This document shows positions 7,895 to 15,533 of a DNA stretch of 64,000 nt, piece by piece. The stretch's first letter is position 1; the number at the start of each line of letters is the position of its first letter. The position numbers and the translations under genes were made by a program. This stretch comes from HGM11525 sp036307445 (GTDB lineage: Bacteria > Bacillota > Clostridia > UBA1381): positions 1 through 64,000 of the forward strand of contig JAXJXP010000010.1 in assembly GCA_036307445.1 (NCBI GenBank). The letters are read 5' to 3'. The notes beneath the pieces were generated by a model that worked only from the letters and a program-made list of their open reading frames with translations, made no database searches and was not told where the DNA came from.

Positions 7895-8341
7895 ATGTAT
7901 TCAGATAAGGTAATGGACCATTTTGCAAACCCGAGAAATGTCGGAGAGCTTGAAAATGCGAATGCTGTCGGACAGGTCGGAAATGCAAAGTGCGGCGATA
8001 TAATGAAGATTTATATGGATATTGAGGATGATATTGTAAAGGATGTGAGCTTCAAGACCTTCGGTTGCGGAGCGGCTATTGCAACAAGCTCAATGGCAAC
8101 AGAGATGGTAAAGGGCAAGACTGTTGACGAGGCTCTTTCTCTTACGAATAAGGCTGTTATGGAAGCTTTGGACGGTCTTCCTGCCGAGAAGGTACACTGT
8201 TCTGTTCTTGCAGAGGAGGCTATCAAGGCTGCTATTGATGATTACAGAAGCCGTAAGGGAGTAAATCTTGGCGACAGTAACAGCTGCTCAGGTTGCGGTG
8301 TTTGCTGCCATAAATGCAATGATGTAGAAGAAGAGAAATAA
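7895..8341 (+). CDS. nifU: Fe-S cluster scaffold NifU/IscU type with a cysteine-rich tail
   Basis: Scaffold on which NifS-derived sulfur and iron are assembled into clusters. The 148-residue protein has the three conserved cysteines: Cys33 in AKCGD, Cys58 in FGCGAAIATSS and Cys102 in VHCSVL. After the U-type domain (to about 125) comes a short tail with five further cysteines (CSGCGVCCHKC, 131-141), absent from the minimal IscU fold. It could bind a metal or another cluster; that is inference. It is not the NifU-C thioredoxin-like domain. Confidence 0.92.
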   Translation: MYSDKVMDHFANPRNVGELENANAVGQVGNAKCGDIMKIYMDIEDDIVKDVSFKTFGCGAAIATSSMATEMVKGKTVDEALSLTNKAVMEALDGLPAEKVHCSVLAEEAIKAAIDDYRSRKGVNLGDSNSCSGCGVCCHKCNDVEEEK

Positions 8342-8354
8342 TTTCAATATATAC

Positions 8355-8383
8355 TTGCAAGATTGGAAATTATATGTTAAAAT
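8355..8383 (+). promoter_or_regulatory. Promoter before pyrH, upstream of a terminator
   Basis: TTGCAA (8355-8360), 17-bp spacer, TAAAAT (8378-8383). The predicted start near 8390 is only about ten bases before an intrinsic-terminator hairpin, so RNA from this promoter must read through it to reach pyrH. Confidence 0.65.
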
Positions 8384-8398
8384 AGAATAAACGTAAAG

Positions 8399-8439
8399 GG
8401 GAATACATTTTTAGGCAAAATAATGTATTCCCATTTTTT
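8399..8439 (+). terminator. Terminator of nifSU or attenuator in the pyrH leader
   Basis: Stem GGGAATACAT (8399-8408) against ATGTATTCCC (8423-8432), then ATTTTTT. It lies after nifU but also downstream of the presumed pyrH promoter, so it may end nifSU transcripts and attenuate pyrH transcripts. Confidence 0.75.
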
Positions 8440-8464
8440 AAGAAAAAATCCTCGGAGGTTGAAG

Positions 8465-9184
8465 ATGGAAGCTAAATATAAAAGAGTCCTTTTAAAAGTC
8501 AGCGGTGAGGCGCTTGCAGGTGAAAAGGGCTACGGACTTGATGAGGGCACACTTGATAAGGTATCCGAAAGTATCAAAAAGGTAGTGGATATGGGTGTAC
8601 AGGTAACTATCGTTGTTGGCGGCGGCAATATCTGGCGTGGCAGAAGCAGCGAGAATATGGATAGAACAAGAGCTGACCATATGGGTATGCTTGCAACAGT
8701 TATAAATGCGCTCGGACTTTGTTCTGCCTTAGAGAGCTGCGGCGTTGAAACAAGAGTTCAGTCTGCCATCGAAATGCGTGCTGTTGCTGAGCCGTATATA
8801 AGAGGTAAGGCTGCAAGGCACTTAGAAAAGGGCAGAGTTGTAATCTTTGCAGCAGGTACGGGTAACCCGTTTATGTCAACCGATACTGCAGCGGCACTCA
8901 GAGCTGTTGAAACAGAAGCGGATATTATTCTCCTTGCAAAGAAGGTAGATGCGGTATATGACTCAGACCCCAACCTTAACCCTGATGCTAAAAAGTATGA
9001 TGCACTTTCCTTCTCCGACATTCTTGGCAAGGAGCTTGGAGTTATGGACTCAACTGCTGCATCAATGTGCAGGGACAATAATATGTCAATCCTTGTATTT
9101 GGACTGGACGACCCTGAGAACATTGTAAGAGCGGTTTCCGGAGAGAGAATTGGTACATTGGTAACAAAAGACGGTACAAGATAA
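8465..9184 (+). CDS. pyrH: UMP kinase
   Basis: Phosphorylates UMP to UDP; hexameric amino-acid-kinase fold. The 239-residue form starts at 8465 (MEAKYKRVLLKVSGEAL) behind CGGAGG. The frame opens at an earlier ATG (8423), but that lies inside the terminator stem and has no ribosome site. Motifs: KVSGEALAG (11-19), VVGGGNIWRG (50-59), DRTRADHMGMLATVINAL (66-83) and FAAGTGNPFMSTD. It heads the conserved pyrH-frr-uppS-cdsA-dxr-rseP-ispG cluster; rpsB and tsf, often upstream, are not here. Confidence 0.95.
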   Translation: MEAKYKRVLLKVSGEALAGEKGYGLDEGTLDKVSESIKKVVDMGVQVTIVVGGGNIWRGRSSENMDRTRADHMGMLATVINALGLCSALESCGVETRVQSAIEMRAVAEPYIRGKAARHLEKGRVVIFAAGTGNPFMSTDTAAALRAVETEADIILLAKKVDAVYDSDPNLNPDAKKYDALSFSDILGKELGVMDSTAASMCRDNNMSILVFGLDDPENIVRAVSGERIGTLVTKDGTR

Positions 9185-9196
9185 AACAGAACGGCA

Positions 9197-9295
9197 AAAA
9201 TTCCGCAGCTTGCCATTTTTCGTGTGTAGGGACCGGCGTCCCCGACGGTACGATTGTACACTGTTGCTGCTCAAAACAACAATCTGCGAAATTTT
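9197..9295. repeat. Composite intergenic palindrome (pyrH-frr gap)
   Basis: Left arm AAAATTCCGCAG (9197-9208) pairs with CTGCGAAATTTT (9284-9295). Inside lie a short GGACCG/CGGT hairpin (9225-9252) and a GTAC-GATT-GTAC core followed by TGCTGCTC, both found again elsewhere in the window. It looks like a mobile or formerly mobile palindromic element sitting between cluster genes. Confidence 0.55.
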
Positions 9296-9344
9296 ATCAT
9301 ATTCTAAAGCTTAATATATTAAAAAGTGGAAAGGAAGTATCATT

Positions 9345-9896
9345 ATGGGCAAGTATCCTGAAATAGAAGAAAAAATGAACAAAAGAGTGGACGGCTTCCA
9401 CGGCGAGTTAAAGACAATCCGTGCAGGCAGAGCAAATGCGTCTGTACTTGACAAAATTTCAATTGACTACTACGGCACACCCACACCTGTTCAGCAGGTA
9501 GGCTCAATCTCGTCACCCGAACCGAGAATGCTCGTTATTCAGCCGTGGGATGCAAGTGTTCTGGGTGAGATTGAAAAGGCAATCTTGAAGTCGGAAATCG
9601 GCATTGCACCGCAGAATGACGGTAAGGTCATCCGCCTTAACTTCCCGCCTCTTACAGAGGAGAGAAGAAAGGAGCTTGTAAAGCAGGTTAAAAAGTATTC
9701 TGAGGAAGCAAAGGTTCAGGTTCGTAATGTGCGTCGTGATGCACTCGAGGACTTTAAGACCAAGAAAAAGAACTCTGAAATCACCGAGGACGATTTAAAG
9801 GGTATCGAAAAGGATATCCAGACACTTACCGATAAGTACATCAAGGAAATTGATGATATAACAGCGGACAAGGAAAAGGAAATTCTTGAGGTTTAA
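9345..9896 (+). CDS. frr: Ribosome recycling factor
   Basis: Splits the post-termination ribosome together with EF-G. The 183-residue length is typical. The family features are clear: KTIRAGRANASVLDKI near residues 24-39, YYGTPTPVQQVGSISSPEPR and RLNFPPLTEERRKELVKQVK. AAGGAAG precedes the ATG. It sits in the usual place after pyrH, though separated by a 160-base gap that holds palindromic repeats. Confidence 0.96.
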   Translation: MGKYPEIEEKMNKRVDGFHGELKTIRAGRANASVLDKISIDYYGTPTPVQQVGSISSPEPRMLVIQPWDASVLGEIEKAILKSEIGIAPQNDGKVIRLNFPPLTEERRKELVKQVKKYSEEAKVQVRNVRRDALEDFKTKKKNSEITEDDLKGIEKDIQTLTDKYIKEIDDITADKEKEILEV

Positions 9897-9905
9897 GAAT
9901 TTATT

Positions 9906-9938
9906 AGGGACTGCCCCTTTTATGAGAAAAGGGACAGT
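9906..9938 (+). other. Hairpin between frr and uppS
   Basis: GGACTGCCCCTTTT pairs with GAAAAGGGACAGTCC to give a long stem around an ATGA loop, followed by TTTGCG, a poor T-run. It starts ten bases after the frr stop and ends before the uppS ribosome site. It is probably an RNA-processing or partial-termination structure. Confidence 0.55.
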
Positions 9939-9972
9939 CCTTTGCGCCATTTTTGGGAAAGGAAATCTTGAT

Positions 9973-10698
9973 ATGTTTTTCAAAAAGAAAATAACAGACA
10001 AAATAGATATGACGCGGTTGCCTGTGCATATAGGTGTTATAATGGACGGCAACGGCAGATGGGCAAAGAAGAGAGGCTTGCCAAGAAGTGCGGGACACAA
10101 AGCAGGTGCAGACTCGCTTAAGAAGATTGTAACCGCCTGCAACAAAATGGGAATAAAGTACATAACAGTCTATGCCTTTTCCACAGAAAACTGGTCAAGA
10201 CCGAAGGAAGAGGTAGATTATCTTATGAGCCTTTTGTTGAGCTATCTTCGTGATGCGGAGAACACTCTTGCAGGCGAAAATGTAATAATCCGTGCCATTG
10301 GCTCAAGGGCAGAGCTTTCGGAGGAAATCCAGGAGCAGATTATAAAAACAGAAAAGTTCACTGCCAATAACACAGGCATAGTGATGAATATTGCGCTGAA
10401 TTATGGCGCAAGGGAAGAGCTAACAACGGCGGTAAAGGCTATTGTTGAGGAAGGGACAAAATCAGAGGAAATTGATGCAGACCTTATCTCGTCAAAGCTT
10501 TACACGGCAGACCAGCCCGACCCCGACCTTTTAATCCGTACAAGCGGCGAAATAAGACTTTCAAACTTTATGCTCTGGCAGCTTGCTTATTCAGAAATGT
10601 ATTTTACCGATAAGCTGTGGCCTGATTTCGGTGTAAAGGATTTGGAAGCGGCTATTATTGAATACCAGAGAAGAAACCGTCGTTTTGGCGGAGTGTAA
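9973..10698 (+). CDS. uppS: Isoprenyl transferase (undecaprenyl diphosphate synthase)
   Basis: Builds the C55 lipid carrier for wall synthesis from farnesyl diphosphate and isopentenyl diphosphate. The 241-residue protein from ATG 9973 (MFFKKKITDK) has the catalytic aspartate in GVIMDGNGRWAKKRGL (Asp25), YAFSTENWSRP, and the C-terminal DLLIRTSGEIRLSNFMLWQ. The frame is open from 9886, but that earlier ATG overlaps the frr stop and precedes a hairpin, and AAAGGAAAT lies properly before 9973. Confidence 0.95.
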   Translation: MFFKKKITDKIDMTRLPVHIGVIMDGNGRWAKKRGLPRSAGHKAGADSLKKIVTACNKMGIKYITVYAFSTENWSRPKEEVDYLMSLLLSYLRDAENTLAGENVIIRAIGSRAELSEEIQEQIIKTEKFTANNTGIVMNIALNYGAREELTTAVKAIVEEGTKSEEIDADLISSKLYTADQPDPDLLIRTSGEIRLSNFMLWQLAYSEMYFTDKLWPDFGVKDLEAAIIEYQRRNRRFGGV

Positions 10699-10714
10699 TT
10701 GGGAGGAAAGGGTT

Positions 10715-11524
10715 ATGCTTACACGAATTTTAACCTCGGCAATAGGAATTGTTGTGTTTTTTGCAGCACTGTTTTCGCCGCCTAAAATTTTTATGCTTGT
10801 AATATTTGCGGTTATTGCAATAATGCTTTATGAAATGTATAGTGTATTAAAATGCGGCAAGCTGGTTAACAGCATAGGAATTATATCTGCAGCTGTTGCG
10901 GCTGCTGCGATGGTGTTAAATATAGGCGTAAATATGTCCGTTGCACTTGTTCCGATTATAATGCTTTACCTTATAGCCGCAGTGATTTTGCACGGAAAAG
11001 TAAATGCGCGGGATGTGCTGACTCACGGCTTTGCAACACTGTTTATAACAGTTTTTATGTGCTATATTATAGAGAACTTTAAGATGTTCTCGGCACTGGG
11101 TGTTTTGTGGGTGTTTGTAATTGCGTGGATAACAGACAGCGGTGCATACTTTGCAGGTGTATTTTTAGGTAAGCACAAATTAGTACCTCATATAAGCCCT
11201 AAAAAGACTGTTGAGGGTGCAATAGGCGGAGTTCTGGCAAGCGTGGTTGCAGGTGTGGTTTACTATATAATACTTGTAAATGTCGGCAGTAAATTCAGTT
11301 GGAGTGTACTTGTTTCGTATGCGGCTATGAGCTTTGTCGGCTCGCTTTTGTCGCAGGTGGGCGACTTTGCCGCATCATGTATCAAAAGAGATTGCAATGT
11401 CAAGGACTACGGCTCACTTTTGCCAGGACACGGCGGTCTGATGGACCGATTTGACAGTGTAGTGTTTATTGCGCCGTTTGTTTATTACGCAATCACTCTT
11501 ATAAATTCAGTTTTTGCAATATAA
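10715..11524 (+). CDS. cdsA: Phosphatidate cytidylyltransferase
   Basis: Makes CDP-diacylglycerol from phosphatidate and CTP, the branch point to membrane phospholipids. A 269-residue polytopic membrane protein with about seven or eight hydrophobic segments. The C-terminal signature is present: SPKKTVEGAIGG, then KRDCNVKDYGSLLPGHGG and LMDRFDSVVF. The start at 10715 follows GGGAGGAAAG; the open frame from 10658 lies inside uppS. Confidence 0.94.
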   Translation: MLTRILTSAIGIVVFFAALFSPPKIFMLVIFAVIAIMLYEMYSVLKCGKLVNSIGIISAAVAAAAMVLNIGVNMSVALVPIIMLYLIAAVILHGKVNARDVLTHGFATLFITVFMCYIIENFKMFSALGVLWVFVIAWITDSGAYFAGVFLGKHKLVPHISPKKTVEGAIGGVLASVVAGVVYYIILVNVGSKFSWSVLVSYAAMSFVGSLLSQVGDFAASCIKRDCNVKDYGSLLPGHGGLMDRFDSVVFIAPFVYYAITLINSVFAI

Positions 11525-11540
11525 GGATAAAGGTATAAAT

Positions 11541-12695
11541 ATGAAAATTGAACATAATATATCAATACTTGGGTCAACAGGCTCAATTGGTACACAAACT
11601 CTCGATATTGCAAGGGATAATCCCGAAATCAAGATAAAAGCACTTGCTGCTAACAGCAATATCAAGCTGCTTGAAGAGCAGGCAAGAGAGTTTAAACCTG
11701 TTTTCGTGTCCGTTACCGACGAAAATGCGGCTAAGGAGCTTAAAACTAAGCTTGCCGATACCGATATAAAGGTGATTTCGGGCGAGGCAGGACTTATAGA
11801 CGTTGCAACAGCTGACGGAGCGGAAACTGTTGTTACTGCAGTTGTTGGCATAGCGGGTTTAAAGCCGACTATCGAAGCTATAAATGCAGGCAAAAATATT
11901 GCCCTTGCCAATAAGGAAACTCTTGTTACAGGCGGTCATATTGTAACAAAGCTTGCAAAGGAAAAAAATGTTGCACTTTTGCCTGTGGACAGCGAGCATT
12001 CGGCAATTTTCCAGTCCTTGCAGGGATGTCGGGACAGAAACGAGATTAAAAAGATACTTTTAACTGCAAGCGGCGGACCGTTTTTCGGAAAAAAGAGAGA
12101 AGAACTAAATAATGTTACTCCTGCTGATGCCTTAAAGCATCCAAACTGGGATATGGGCGCAAAGGTTACCATAGACTCGTCAACCCTTGTGAATAAGGGC
12201 TTGGAGGTTATGGAGGCAAGGTGGCTTTTTGATGTTGAAATTGACGATATCGAGGTGCTTGTACACCGTCAGAGCGTGGTACATTCTATGGTGGAGTTTT
12301 GCGATAACGGGATAATTGCACAGCTTGGCACTCCCGATATGCGACTGCCTATTCAGTATGCAATCACATATCCATTCCGCAAGCCGATGAGAAATAACGT
12401 GCTTGATTTTGCCAAATATCCGTCACTTACGTTTGAAAAACCCGATACCGAAACCTTTTTTGCTTTAGAGCTTGCATTTTGTGCAGGACGTGAGGGCGGA
12501 ATATTGCCAACTGTCTTTAACAGTGCTGATGAGGCGGCGGTAGAACTGTTCTTAAAGGGTGAAATCGGATATCTTGAAATAGCAGACCGCATCAAAGCGG
12601 CTATGGATAATGCACCAAAGGTAGAAAATCCATCCCTTGATGATATTTTTGCCGCAGATAAATATGCACGTGAATTTGTGAAAAAAATAATTTGA
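11541..12695 (+). CDS. dxr: 1-deoxy-D-xylulose-5-phosphate reductoisomerase
   Basis: Second step of the MEP isoprenoid pathway, NADPH dependent. The 384-residue protein has the nucleotide-binding GSTGSIGTQTLD (11-22), ANKETLVTGG, the metal site LPVDSEHSAIFQSLQG and SGGPFFGKKREEL. Start at 11541, 16 bases after cdsA. With ispG and uppS nearby, the cluster supplies precursors for the wall lipid carrier. Confidence 0.96.
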   Translation: MKIEHNISILGSTGSIGTQTLDIARDNPEIKIKALAANSNIKLLEEQAREFKPVFVSVTDENAAKELKTKLADTDIKVISGEAGLIDVATADGAETVVTAVVGIAGLKPTIEAINAGKNIALANKETLVTGGHIVTKLAKEKNVALLPVDSEHSAIFQSLQGCRDRNEIKKILLTASGGPFFGKKREELNNVTPADALKHPNWDMGAKVTIDSSTLVNKGLEVMEARWLFDVEIDDIEVLVHRQSVVHSMVEFCDNGIIAQLGTPDMRLPIQYAITYPFRKPMRNNVLDFAKYPSLTFEKPDTETFFALELAFCAGREGGILPTVFNSADEAAVELFLKGEIGYLEIADRIKAAMDNAPKVENPSLDDIFAADKYAREFVKKII

Positions 12696-12711
12696 CCGGA
12701 GTTGATAACGA

Positions 12712-13857
12712 GTGCTCACCGCAGTTGTAACAGCTGTAATATTTCTTGTAATGATTTCCATTCACGAGTTCGGACACTTTTTTGTGGCGAAATTGTGCGG
12801 AATAACAGTAAACGAATATGCAATAGGAATGGGCCCTGCTATATTTAAAAAGCAAAAGGGCGAAACTCTTTATTCGGTAAGACTTTTACCAATAGGCGGT
12901 TTTTGCTCAATGGAGGGCGAGGACGGTGAAAGCGACAGCGAGAGAGCTTTCTGCAACCAGAAGCTTTGGAAAAGATTTTTGGTTGTAGTTGCAGGGGCGG
13001 TTTTAAATGTACTGCTCGGATTTATAATATTTGTGATTATTTCTGCACAAAATGCACCCTTTGCCACGAACACTGTTGAGAGCCTTGACGAGCGGAGCTA
13101 TATGTATCAGGCGGGTGTTATGCCGGGCGATAAGATAGTTGAGATAAATGGCAGAAATATTAGCTTTTACCAAGATATAACCCTCTATAAATCGGAGATA
13201 GATTTGGTAGAGGAAGTGGAAATGACCATAAAAAGAGACGGAAAGAAGCTTAAATTCACATTTCCCTTAAGCGAGCTTACAGGAAATCGTGTCTATAACG
13301 AGGCAAGCTTAACAGAAACTACCACCATGAACGGCATAACCGAAACAAAGGAATATGCCTATCAAGACGGGGCTATAGTACCGCCTGAGATAATAGGCAA
13401 GGAGATTCCCGTTTCGGGGATGATGCTTGGTTTTTCGCCAAGGCTTGAGGAGCTTAGCTTTGTAAGTCTTGTAAATGAGGCGTACTGTAATACTAAGTTC
13501 GTTGTAAAGCTTGTTTATAAATCCCTGTGGGATCTGGTAAGCGGAGAAGCGGGTTTGGAGCAGGTTTCAGGTCCTGTCGGAATAGTAGACGCAGTAAATA
13601 CTGCTGTTCATTCAGAGGTAATGCCGTGGCTTAATGTGCTGTCATTGGCGGCACTTCTTACAATCAATTTGGGCGTATTTAATCTCTTGCCCTTGCCGGC
13701 ATTGGACGGGGGAAGAATACTCTTTATGCTATTTGAGCTTGTAAGAGGAAAACCCGTACCACCCGAAAAAGAAGGCGTTATACACGCTGTTGGATTGATT
13801 TTACTGCTCATATTTGCGGCAATAATTTCGTTTAAGGATATAATGATGTTGATTTGA
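12712..13857 (+). CDS. rseP: Site-2 intramembrane zinc metalloprotease, RseP/RasP family
   Basis: A 381-residue membrane protease. The zinc motif HEFGH (residues 18-22) is in the first membrane segment, a PDZ-like region spans about 115-190, and the second metal-ligand motif NLLPLPALDGGRILF lies in a C-terminal segment. Family members cut anti-sigma factors and leftover signal peptides. The start is GTG at 12712 after GGAG; any later start would remove the HExxH. The region between the PDZ and the last membrane segments (about 195-240) is charged and lineage specific. Confidence 0.93.
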   Translation: MLTAVVTAVIFLVMISIHEFGHFFVAKLCGITVNEYAIGMGPAIFKKQKGETLYSVRLLPIGGFCSMEGEDGESDSERAFCNQKLWKRFLVVVAGAVLNVLLGFIIFVIISAQNAPFATNTVESLDERSYMYQAGVMPGDKIVEINGRNISFYQDITLYKSEIDLVEEVEMTIKRDGKKLKFTFPLSELTGNRVYNEASLTETTTMNGITETKEYAYQDGAIVPPEIIGKEIPVSGMMLGFSPRLEELSFVSLVNEAYCNTKFVVKLVYKSLWDLVSGEAGLEQVSGPVGIVDAVNTAVHSEVMPWLNVLSLAALLTINLGVFNLLPLPALDGGRILFMLFELVRGKPVPPEKEGVIHAVGLILLLIFAAIISFKDIMMLI

Positions 13858-13890
13858 GCAAATAAATTTTGTGTCTTACCATTTTTTTGA

Positions 13891-13920
13891 TGTAGGGGCC
13901 GGCATCCGCGACGGTCCGTT
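13891..13920 (+). repeat. GG(A/G)CCG...CGGTCC hairpin repeat, copy 2
   Basis: TGTAGGGGCCGGCATCC followed by GCGACGGTCCGTT in the rseP-ispG gap. It shares the TGTAGGG(A/G)CC...GACGGTCCGTTT pattern with 9225, 15000 and 24736, all in the same orientation. The preceding CTTACCATTTTTTTGA also resembles CTTGCCATTTTTCGTG before copy 1. Confidence 0.65.
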
Positions 13921-13954
13921 TGTGCAATGCTTTTTTTGAGAAAGGGATAGAACA

Positions 13955-14998
13955 ATGAAAAGACAAGTAACAGTAGGCGGAGTGAAAATCGGCGGAAATG
14001 AACCGATTTCCGTTCAGTCTATGACAAATACAGATACGAGGAATGTCGAGGCGACAGTTTCGCAGATAGCACGTCTTACCGATGCGGGCTGTGAGATTGT
14101 AAGGGTTGCAGTGCCCGATATGGAAGCTGCAAAAGCAGTTGCAGAGATAAAGAAGAGAATATCTATTCCTCTTGTTGCCGATATACACTTTGACCACCGC
14201 TTAGCCCTTGAAGTAATAAAAGGCGGAGTTGATAAGGTCAGAATCAACCCTGGCAATATCGGTAGCCGTGAAAATGTAAAAGCCGTTGCTGATGCCTGCA
14301 AGGAACGTAATATTCCAATAAGAATAGGCGTAAACGGCGGCTCTTTGGAAAAGGAGCTTCTGGCGAAATACGGACATCCGACAGCAGACGCACTTGTTGA
14401 GAGTGCAATGGGACATATTAAGATTTTGGAAGATTTGGACTTTTCGGATATTGTGGTGTCAATCAAGGTTTCCGATGTTCCGACAATGCTTGAAGCATAC
14501 CGCAAATTCGATAAGCTGACCGATATTCCGATGCACATAGGAGTAACCGAGGCGGGAACTCTAAGAAGCGGCTTGATTAAGTCGAGTGCGGGCATAGGGG
14601 CACTTCTGGCAGAGGGAATAGGAAACACTATGAGAGTTTCCTTGACAGCTGACCCTGTGGAAGAGATTTATGCTGCAAATGACATATTGAAGGTTATGGG
14701 CATCAGAGAAAGCGGTGCTATGCTTGTTTCCTGTCCTACCTGCGGAAGAACTAAAATTGATATGATACCTCTTGCCGAAAAGGTGGAAAAGATGATTGCA
14801 GGTATCAAAAAGCCTATAAAGGTTGCAGTTATGGGCTGTGCGGTAAACGGCCCGGGGGAAGCGAGAGAAGCGGACATTGGCATTGCCGGCGGCGACGGAG
14901 AGGGTCTTGTTTTCAAAAAGGGCGAGATTATAAGGAAAGTGCCTGAGGATAGGCTTTTGGATGAGTTAAAAAAGGAACTTGATATATTGACACTATAA
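13955..14998 (+). CDS. ispG: 4-hydroxy-3-methylbut-2-enyl diphosphate synthase (IspG/GcpE)
   Basis: Seventh MEP-pathway step, a [4Fe-4S] reductive dehydration. The 347-residue single-domain bacterial form has the N-terminal SVQSMTNTDTRNVEATV, DIHFDHRLAL, RINPGNIG and the cluster ligands in VSCPTCGRTKID and MGCAVNGPGEA. GAGAAAGGGATAG precedes the ATG. polC, which often follows in related clusters, is replaced here by aroQ. Confidence 0.96.
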   Translation: MKRQVTVGGVKIGGNEPISVQSMTNTDTRNVEATVSQIARLTDAGCEIVRVAVPDMEAAKAVAEIKKRISIPLVADIHFDHRLALEVIKGGVDKVRINPGNIGSRENVKAVADACKERNIPIRIGVNGGSLEKELLAKYGHPTADALVESAMGHIKILEDLDFSDIVVSIKVSDVPTMLEAYRKFDKLTDIPMHIGVTEAGTLRSGLIKSSAGIGALLAEGIGNTMRVSLTADPVEEIYAANDILKVMGIRESGAMLVSCPTCGRTKIDMIPLAEKVEKMIAGIKKPIKVAVMGCAVNGPGEAREADIGIAGGDGEGLVFKKGEIIRKVPEDRLLDELKKELDILTL

Positions 14999-14999
14999 A

Positions 15000-15030
15000 T
15001 GTAGGGACCTGCCTCCCGGACGGTCCGTTT
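15000..15030 (+). repeat. GG(A/G)CCG...CGGTCC hairpin repeat, copy 3
   Basis: TGTAGGGACCTGCCTCC then CGGACGGTCCGTTT, directly after the ispG stop. GGACC/GGTCC can pair. Same orientation as the other three copies. Confidence 0.65.
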
Positions 15031-15098
15031 GATGGACTGTTGAGTTTAATGACTAAAAATGCGGACAACTACAAATGCTTAAACAAAGGAGTAGAAAA

Positions 15099-15533
15099 AT
15101 GAGTAAATATCTTATTATAAACGGACCTAACCTCAATATGCTGGGAATTCGTGAGCCGGGTGTTTACGGCAATGACAGCTATGAGGGCTTGCTTGAGAAA
15201 ATCAGAAACAAGGCGGATGAGATTGGCATTGAAGTGGAGTTTTTCCAGAGCAACTGTGAGGGCGAGCTGATTGATAAAATACAGAGTGCATACGGCAAAA
15301 TGGACGGAATTGTTATCAACCCCGGTGCGTACACGCATTATTCCTACGCAATCCATGATGCGCTAAAGGCGGTCGGTGTTCCTGCAATAGAGGTACATAT
15401 CTCAAACATTCATACCCGTGAAGAATTCAGACATAAGTCGGTAACTGCACCTGCCTGCAAAGGACAGATTTGCGGTCTTGGCTTAGATGGCTATTTACTC
15501 GCGTTGGAGGCATTGGTAAATGCGAAGAATTGA
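15099..15533 (+). CDS. aroQ: 3-dehydroquinate dehydratase, type II
   Basis: Dehydrates 3-dehydroquinate in the shikimate pathway; dodecameric type II enzyme. The 144-residue length fits. Motifs: INGPNLNMLGIREPGVYG with the catalytic tyrosine, NPGAYTHYSYAIHDAL, and EVHISNIHTREEFRHKS. The start at 15099 follows AAAGGAG; the frame is open 24 bases further upstream without a ribosome site. It overlaps the next gene by 14 bases. Confidence 0.95.
   Translation: MSKYLIINGPNLNMLGIREPGVYGNDSYEGLLEKIRNKADEIGIEVEFFQSNCEGELIDKIQSAYGKMDGIVINPGAYTHYSYAIHDALKAVGVPAIEVHISNIHTREEFRHKSVTAPACKGQICGLGLDGYLLALEALVNAKN

Noticed and set aside
8423..8464. Earlier pyrH start at ATG 8423
   Set aside because: The codon is inside the right arm of a terminator stem with no ribosome site, while CGGAGG is correctly placed before 8465.
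14014..14628. 204-codon open frame antisense to ispG
   Set aside because: Ser/Ile-rich shadow frame opposite a conserved enzyme; no start signals.
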